From Pyxidicoccus xibeiensis (GTDB lineage Bacteria > Myxococcota > Myxococcia > Myxococcales > Myxococcaceae), in contig NZ_JAJVKV010000010.1 of NCBI RefSeq assembly GCF_024198175.1, positions 248,001-312,000 on the forward strand: a DNA stretch of 64,000 nucleotides, in the 5' to 3' direction. The notes below the pieces were generated by a model. That model saw nothing but the letters and a program-made list of their open reading frames with translations, was not told the DNA's origin and searched no databases. This document shows, in pieces, positions 59,219-64,000 of this stretch; the stretch's first letter is position 1, and each line of letters begins with the position of its first letter. A program made the position numbers and the translations under genes.

Positions 59219-60715
59219 ATGCGCCGGCTTTTCATCAGCACGCGGGAGCTGTGCACGCGGCACCCGGTAGCGCTGGGTGTCGCCGCGACGTTCGGCCTGA
59301 GCCTGCTGCTGCGCTGGCTGTTCCTCCAGGCGGTGCCCGACAGGACCTGGCCCTTCTCCATCTTCTTCTACGGCGACTCGCGCTTCTTCCATGCGTACGC
59401 GCTCGACTGGGCGCGTGACAGGCCGTCGCAGGCCACCCTCCCCTACCACCCGCCGCTGTTCCCCTGGTGCCTGGGGCTGCTCTACCGCGTCCTCGGCGAG
59501 CCCCAGGGCAGCGCGTACCCGTACAAGCTGGCCCTCGCGCTGCTGAACTCCGCCACGGTGGCCTTCACCTGGTGGTGGTGGCGCCGGGTGATGGGCACCG
59601 CGTGGAGCCTGCTGGGCGCCGCCCTCTTCGCGTCCAGCTTCGGCTGGCTGGTGCTCTCCACCACGTACAGCAACGAGGTGCTCTACGCCCTCTTCCTCTC
59701 CGCCACCTGCGCGCTGATGCTCCAGCACCGCGCCGGGCCCACGTGGGGTGGCGCCGTGCTGCTGGGCGCCGTCATGGGGCTGGGCTCGCTCACCCGCGCC
59801 GAGCACCTGTACCTCTGGCCCTTCCTGCTCGCCTGGGCGTGGCTGTACCGGGGGAAGACGCCGCTTTCCGCGCTGGCACTGCGCTGGGGCGCGGCGGCGC
59901 TGGTGTCCGCGCTGGTGCTGGCCCCCTGGGCCATCCACAACGCGGCCGTGCTGCGCGAGCTCAACGCGCGCACGCCGGGCCTGGAGCCGCTGCCAGAGCT
60001 GGCCCCCGTCACCGTCTACGGCCCCATCAACTTCGCCATGGCCAACCACGCCGGGGCTACCGGCGGCTTCACCCCGGACTCCGTCAACCAGCTCGGCCAG
60101 GACGGGCACCTGGACGTGGCCAACCCCGCCCACCGCCACCTGCTCTTGCACGGCTACGCCCGGGGCCTGGAGTGGATGCGCGAGCACCCCGCCGACGCGG
60201 CCCGCCTCTGGGTGGCCAAGCTGGACCGCTGGCTGGACGGCCTGAGCCTCGGCTTCGGCGCGTCCAACCTGCCCTCCGGCCTCAACGGCAACCGCGCGCC
60301 GGTGGACCTCTTCGTCCCCGAGGGCACCTGGCTGAAGTGGCCGCTGCTCCTGCTGCTCGTCGCTGGCGCCGTGCTGTCGCTGCTCCCACCGTGGCGCACC
60401 TACGCCCTCTTCACCGCGGTGCTGCTGCACCGCGCCCTCATCACCCTCGCCTTCTTCGGCTACACGCGCGGGCTGCTCGCCATCTTCCCCGTGCTCGTAC
60501 CCCTGCTGCTGCTGCCTCTCGTCGTCCTCGCCGCGCGCCGGCCCGCCCTGGCCTCACGGCTGCCCGCCGTCGCCGCCGCAGCGCTGTTGCTCCTGTGGGT
60601 GGAGGCAGGCGCTCTCGCACTCGGTGCGCCCCGCGGCTTCATGGCCAGCGGCAGCACCGACAGCGCCAGCGGCAAGCTCATCCAGGACGACTGGGTGCGT
60701 ATCTGGCTGCGGTAG
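59219..60715 (+). CDS. GT39/ArnT-like membrane glycosyltransferase
   Basis: 498 residues from ATG 59219. Polytopic with about ten to twelve TM helices. The first periplasmic loop contains an acid-rich catalytic-site-like stretch (FFYGDSRFFHAYALDWARD) and ATLPYHPPLFPWCLGLLYR, as in PMT/ArnT GT-C enzymes that use polyprenyl-linked sugars. Later landmarks are GLGSLTRAEHLYLWPFLL and a C-terminal periplasmic domain (ELAPVTVYGPINFAMANHAGA). It probably transfers a lipid-linked sugar to a protein, lipid A or polysaccharide. No partner gene is adjacent. Confidence 0.85.
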   Translation: MRRLFISTRELCTRHPVALGVAATFGLSLLLRWLFLQAVPDRTWPFSIFFYGDSRFFHAYALDWARDRPSQATLPYHPPLFPWCLGLLYRVLGEPQGSAYPYKLALALLNSATVAFTWWWWRRVMGTAWSLLGAALFASSFGWLVLSTTYSNEVLYALFLSATCALMLQHRAGPTWGGAVLLGAVMGLGSLTRAEHLYLWPFLLAWAWLYRGKTPLSALALRWGAAALVSALVLAPWAIHNAAVLRELNARTPGLEPLPELAPVTVYGPINFAMANHAGATGGFTPDSVNQLGQDGHLDVANPAHRHLLLHGYARGLEWMREHPADAARLWVAKLDRWLDGLSLGFGASNLPSGLNGNRAPVDLFVPEGTWLKWPLLLLLVAGAVLSLLPPWRTYALFTAVLLHRALITLAFFGYTRGLLAIFPVLVPLLLLPLVVLAARRPALASRLPAVAAAALLLLWVEAGALALGAPRGFMASGSTDSASGKLIQDDWVRIWLR

Positions 60716-60979
60716 CAACCCGGCTACACGTCAATAAAAATCCACCCCTGCCGTACCGAATCGCGCTCCACGCGAGTGCCGGTTTCACCTGTCGTGCGAG
60801 GGCCCGTCTTCCAGTTAACACTCTTACCCCGCGTTTTCCTTGGCACTCCTGTTTCCAGGACATCACTGGGAATTACAAGGATTCAGTTTTTGTTTCAGGG
60901 CCGCTAATGCGTTGAGGGCTCCACCCCTGGAGCCACCTCGGGTCCGTTCCCCACGGGCCCCCTATGAGGAGATCAACGC
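60716..60979 (+). other. AT-richer leader of the secreted protease gene
   Basis: 264 bp between the glycosyltransferase stop and the protease start, less GC-rich than its surroundings. It contains a GTAGC / GCTAC stem (60712-60716 with 60723-60727) and A/T stretches near 60730 and 60880-60900. A ribosome site (AGGAG) lies at about 60966, before ATG 60980. No reliable -35/-10 pair was identified. Confidence 0.35.
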
Positions 60980-63900
60980 ATGCGCCACACGAAGGTGTCA
61001 GCAGCATGTCTCGTCCTGCTCCTGTCAGCAGCGAGCTGGGCGTTCAAGCCGCCCGACGAGGGCCAGAGTGCCGTCGCCAGCAAGGCCTTCTTCAAGCCCG
61101 AGCTGTACCTGCCCATCCAGAACGTCCCGCTGGACACCGCGCGCAAGAGCATGAACTCGCTCAGTGCCGACGCGTGGGACGACTTCTTTGCCCGCAACGG
61201 CAAGGACTTCAACGTCTACATCGACCCCCGCACCGGCGCGCCCACGTCCGTGCAGGGCTCCATCCCCCTCATCCCGGGCAAGGGCTTCAACAACAAGGTC
61301 ACGCTCGATGGCGTGCGTGAGGCCATCGGCCGCTCCGTCGCGGACGTGGATGCCTCCGTCGTCGAGGACCTGGTCCTCAAGTTCATCGCGGACAACCAGA
61401 CCGCGCTCAACATCGACCTGATGCAGCTGGGCTCGCCCCGCGTGACGCAGGTCGCCGAGCACCTGTGGCAGGTGCACATCCCGCAGCAGCTCAACGGCAT
61501 CACCGTGCGCCACGCGCGCCTGGCCGCCACCATCAGCCACGGCAACCTCATCCTCCTGGGCACCGAGGCCTGGCACAACGCGCGCATCGACACCCGCCCC
61601 GCGTTCGCCCCCGCCGACGCGCTCGTGGCGGGCAACGGCTTCATCGGCCTGCTCACCACCCCGCAGCAGCTGTGGCAGCAGCCCGCGCTGGAGATTGCCC
61701 CCGTCGCCCGCTCCGGTGAGGCCTTCAACGGCGCCGTCGGCACCGGCTACGAGCACCAGCTCGTCTACGCCTACGGCTTCCAGGACCCGGACGGCCACCA
61801 GCGCTGGAAGGTGACGGTGGACGCCCAGTCCGGCGAGGTGATGGCCATCGAGGACGACAACCACTACTTCGACGCGCAGATTACCGGCGGCGTCTACCCG
61901 TCCACCAACATCGGCACCTGCGCCGACAACACGGTCTGCGGCACCATGCAGCCCAACACGCCGATGCCCTGGGCCAACACGGGCGTCGCGTCCCCCAACA
62001 ACTTCACGGACTCCGCGGGTATCTACAACTACACCTCCGGCACCGCCACCACCACGCTGGCCGGCCGCTACGTCCGCGTGGCCGACAGCTGCGGCGCCAT
62101 CAGCGTCAGCACCACCACGGGCAACCTGAACCTGGGCGGCGTCAACAACGACCATGACTGCACCGTGCCCGCCGGCACCTCCGCGGGCAACACCGCCGCG
62201 GCGCGCTCCAGCTTCTACGAGCTGGGCAAGCTGGCCGAGCAGGCCCGTGGCTGGCTCCCGGCCAACACCTGGCTGGGCAGCCAGCTGGTCTCCAACGTCA
62301 ACCTGAACAGCACCTGCAACGCCTTCTGGAACGGCTCGTCGGTGAACTTCTACCGGAGCGGCGGCGGCTGCCGGAACACCGGTGAGATTGGCGCCGTGTT
62401 CGACCACGAGTGGGGCCACGGCATCGACGACTTCGACGCCAACGGCACGCTGTCCAACTCCTCCGAGGGCTACGCGGACATCGCCGCCATCTACCGCCTG
62501 CAGACGTCCTGCGTGGGCTACGGCTTCTTCCAGACCACCAACCGCGGCTGCGGCCAGACGCCGGACGGCAGCGGCTACAACCAGCAGGAGGCGCAGGTCT
62601 CCGGCCAGTCCTGGTGCAACACCAAGTGCTCCGGCGTGCGTGACGCGGACTGGAAGGCCAGCGTGAACAACGTCCCGGCCACCCCGCAGAACTTCGTGTG
62701 CCCCATGTGCAGCGCCAGCACCGGCCCCTGCGGCCGCCAGGTGCACTGCGCCGCCTCGCCCGCGCGCCAGGCCGCCTGGGACCTCGTGACGATTGACCTG
62801 GCGGCGGCGCCGTTCAACTACGACTCCAACACCGCCTTCATCGTCGGCAACAAGGTGTTCTACCAGGGCAGCGGCAACATCGGCACGTGGCACGGCTGCA
62901 ACTGCACCGCCGGCACGTCCGACGGCTGCGGCGCCACCAACGGCTACATGCAGTGGCTGGCGGCGGATGACGACAACGGCAACCTGGCCGACGGCACGCC
63001 GCACATGACGGCCATCTACGCCGCGTACAACCGCCACAACATCGCCTGCAGCACGCCGGCCCCCGTCAACAGCGGCTGCGCCTCCGGCCCCACGGCCGCC
63101 CCCACGCAGACGGCCACCCCCGGCGACGGCCAGGTGGGCCTGAGCTGGACGTCGTCTCCCGGCGCCACCGAGTACTGGGTGATGAAGACCGAGGGCTTCG
63201 CCGGCTGTGACTTCGGCAAGGCCAAGGTCGCCACGGTGTCGGGCACCAGCTACACGGACACCGAGGTCGCCAACGGCCGCCAGTACTGCTACTCCGTCGT
63301 GCCGGCCTCCTCGAGCGCCTGCTACGGCCGCGCCAGCGCGTGCACCTGCGCCACGCCGGCCTGCACCGCGCCGGGCCTGGCCACCCTCACCACGCCGGCC
63401 AACGGCGCCACGGGCGTGGAGCCCGCGGCGGTGCTGGACTGGAGCGACGTGTCGGGTGCCTCCACGTATGAGGTCCAGGTCGCCACCGACTCCGCCTTCA
63501 CCAACGTCGTGGCCACGGCCACCACGCTGACGGCGAGCGGCTGGACGGTGTCTCCCGCGCTGGCCTCCAACACCGCGTACTTCTGGCGCGTGCGCGCCCG
63601 GAACTCGTGCGGTGGCACGGGCGCGTGGACGTCCGCGTCCTCGTTCACCACCCGTGGCTGCGTCGCCCTGGCGGCGCCCACGCTGGTCTCCCCGGCCAAC
63701 GGCGCCACGGGCATCGGCACGGCCGCGACGCTCGACTGGAGCGACGTGACGGGCGCCACCCGCTACGAGGTGCAGGTCGCCACGGACTCCGCGTTCACGA
63801 GCGTGGTCCGCTCCAGCACCACCCTGTCCTCCAGCACCTGGACGGTGACGCCGGCGCTGAACAGCAGCACGGTGTACTACTGGCGGGCCCGCGCGGCGGA

Positions 63901-64000
63901 CAGCTGCGGCGCGAGCGCCTACAGCGGCACGAACAGCTTCACCACCACCAGCGTCTGCACGCCGGCCATCGCCGCCTTCGACACCACCCGCCAGGCTCCG
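60980..64000 (+). CDS. Secreted HEXXH metalloprotease with fibronectin-III-like repeats (3' end beyond window)
   Basis: Open from ATG 60980 through the window end (1007 codons, no stop). The signal peptide is RHTKVSAACLVLLLSAASWA. A propeptide region (about 60-300) carries FTP/PepSY-like strands (WQVHIPQQLNGITVRHARL). The catalytic site HEWGH is at 476-480, with E496 in SSEGYADIA as third ligand (gluzincin, M36/M4-like). Many Cys follow. From about residue 700 come FN3-like repeats with SWTSSPGATEYWV and DWSDVSGASTYEVQVATDSAF. Extracellular protein degradation, as expected for a predatory myxobacterium, is likely. The C-terminus, probably more repeats or a sorting tag, is unseen. Confidence 0.88.
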   Translation, partial: MRHTKVSAACLVLLLSAASWAFKPPDEGQSAVASKAFFKPELYLPIQNVPLDTARKSMNSLSADAWDDFFARNGKDFNVYIDPRTGAPTSVQGSIPLIPGKGFNNKVTLDGVREAIGRSVADVDASVVEDLVLKFIADNQTALNIDLMQLGSPRVTQVAEHLWQVHIPQQLNGITVRHARLAATISHGNLILLGTEAWHNARIDTRPAFAPADALVAGNGFIGLLTTPQQLWQQPALEIAPVARSGEAFNGAVGTGYEHQLVYAYGFQDPDGHQRWKVTVDAQSGEVMAIEDDNHYFDAQITGGVYPSTNIGTCADNTVCGTMQPNTPMPWANTGVASPNNFTDSAGIYNYTSGTATTTLAGRYVRVADSCGAISVSTTTGNLNLGGVNNDHDCTVPAGTSAGNTAAARSSFYELGKLAEQARGWLPANTWLGSQLVSNVNLNSTCNAFWNGSSVNFYRSGGGCRNTGEIGAVFDHEWGHGIDDFDANGTLSNSSEGYADIAAIYRLQTSCVGYGFFQTTNRGCGQTPDGSGYNQQEAQVSGQSWCNTKCSGVRDADWKASVNNVPATPQNFVCPMCSASTGPCGRQVHCAASPARQAAWDLVTIDLAAAPFNYDSNTAFIVGNKVFYQGSGNIGTWHGCNCTAGTSDGCGATNGYMQWLAADDDNGNLADGTPHMTAIYAAYNRHNIACSTPAPVNSGCASGPTAAPTQTATPGDGQVGLSWTSSPGATEYWVMKTEGFAGCDFGKAKVATVSGTSYTDTEVANGRQYCYSVVPASSSACYGRASACTCATPACTAPGLATLTTPANGATGVEPAAVLDWSDVSGASTYEVQVATDSAFTNVVATATTLTASGWTVSPALASNTAYFWRVRARNSCGGTGAWTSASSFTTRGCVALAAPTLVSPANGATGIGTAATLDWSDVTGATRYEVQVATDSAFTSVVRSSTTLSSSTWTVTPALNSSTVYYWRARAADSCGASAYSGTNSFTTTSVCTPAIAAFDTTRQAP
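63367..63954 (+). repeat. Two tandem FN3-like repeats inside the protease gene
   Basis: Two roughly 290-bp units (63367-63660 and 63673-63954) with near-identical cores: PANGATG, LDWSDV, YEVQVATDSAFT and YYWR/YFWR. DNA identity is highest over the first half (the bases encoding PANGATG and EVQVATDSAFT). A third, more distant FN3 lies before them at about 63091-63360. They could expand or contract by slippage. Confidence 0.75.

Noticed and set aside
56305-59361. Minus-strand open frame of 1018 codons
   Set aside because: Shadow of the pilin-like/propeller gene; Arg/Gly/Gln-rich without domains.
1-64000. CRISPR arrays, tRNA or rRNA genes
   Set aside because: No regularly spaced identical repeats, cloverleaf or rRNA-like sequence was noticed on either strand, within the limits of reading by eye.

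Overview
The window looks like chromosome of a myxobacterium of the Myxococcus/Corallococcus/Pyxidicoccus group. The DNA is very GC-rich (about 70% by eye, codon third positions nearly all G/C). It also carries several families that, from memory, are largely restricted to Myxococcota: a SitA-type lipoprotein toxin with an Imm11 immunity protein, double-CXXCG (SitI6-like) proteins, a DUF2381 protein paired with a Ser/Thr kinase, and 'repeat-companion' (TIGR02996) domains. No rRNA, tRNA or CRISPR array was seen.

Layout. (1) 1-2.0 kb: 3' part of a MacB/FtsX-like ABC permease. (2) 2.1-4.5 kb: a kin-discrimination style module. An immunity-gene remnant is cut by an IS21 istB scar and followed by an intact lipoprotein toxin with an AHH-type nuclease end and its Imm11 partner. 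(3) 4.7-9.3 kb and 17.3-23.2 kb: two halves of one AAA+ protease/chaperone system (4Fe-4S/radical-SAM activase-like protein, two helper proteins, a soluble FtsH-like AAA protease, a small protein; then a 1091-aa protein, a MoxR AAA ATPase and a vWA-like protein). The halves are separated by about 8 kb carrying an FAD oxidase, a redoxin, a PI-PLC/crystallin protein and a Fur-type siderophore importer. A shrunken copy of the small gene at the far junction shows that the two halves were once joined. (4) 23.2-31.9 kb: a cluster matching the uncharacterised Salmonella STM4011-STM4015 families (two WGR/LRR proteins, an ATP-grasp protein, two radical-SAM enzymes, a sulfatase-fold hydrolase, a HAD phosphatase), interrupted by a VCBS-repeat lipoprotein. 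It begins 43 bp after the vWA gene, on the same strand.

(5) 32-38.5 kb: small membrane protein, LOG-family protein, LytM-like/L,D-transpeptidase fusion, AAA/TPR protein, and a lipoprotein polysaccharide lyase behind an AT-rich promoter island. (6) 38.5-40.8 kb: monooxygenase, Fe-ADH/maleylacetate-reductase-like and dienelactone-hydrolase-like genes, possibly a ring-cleavage tail pathway. (7) 40.9-48.7 kb: signalling island with a double-CXXCG protein, an active Ser/Thr kinase, DUF2381, a divergent pseudokinase and a membrane-anchored caspase-like protein. (8) 49-55.4 kb: LysR/SDR divergent pair, the PheS-like mystery ligase, and a sphingosine-1-phosphate-lyase-like enzyme coupled to an FGGY sugar kinase. 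(9) 55.6-64 kb: lipoprotein, pilin-like/beta-propeller protein, GT39-like membrane glycosyltransferase, and a secreted HEXXH protease with fibronectin-like repeats running off the end.

Operons are tight: 4-base ATGA/GTGA stop-start overlaps recur in the AAA+ system, the siderophore operon, the STM401x operon and the DUF2381-kinase pair. Functions are assigned by reading motifs only; no database search was possible.
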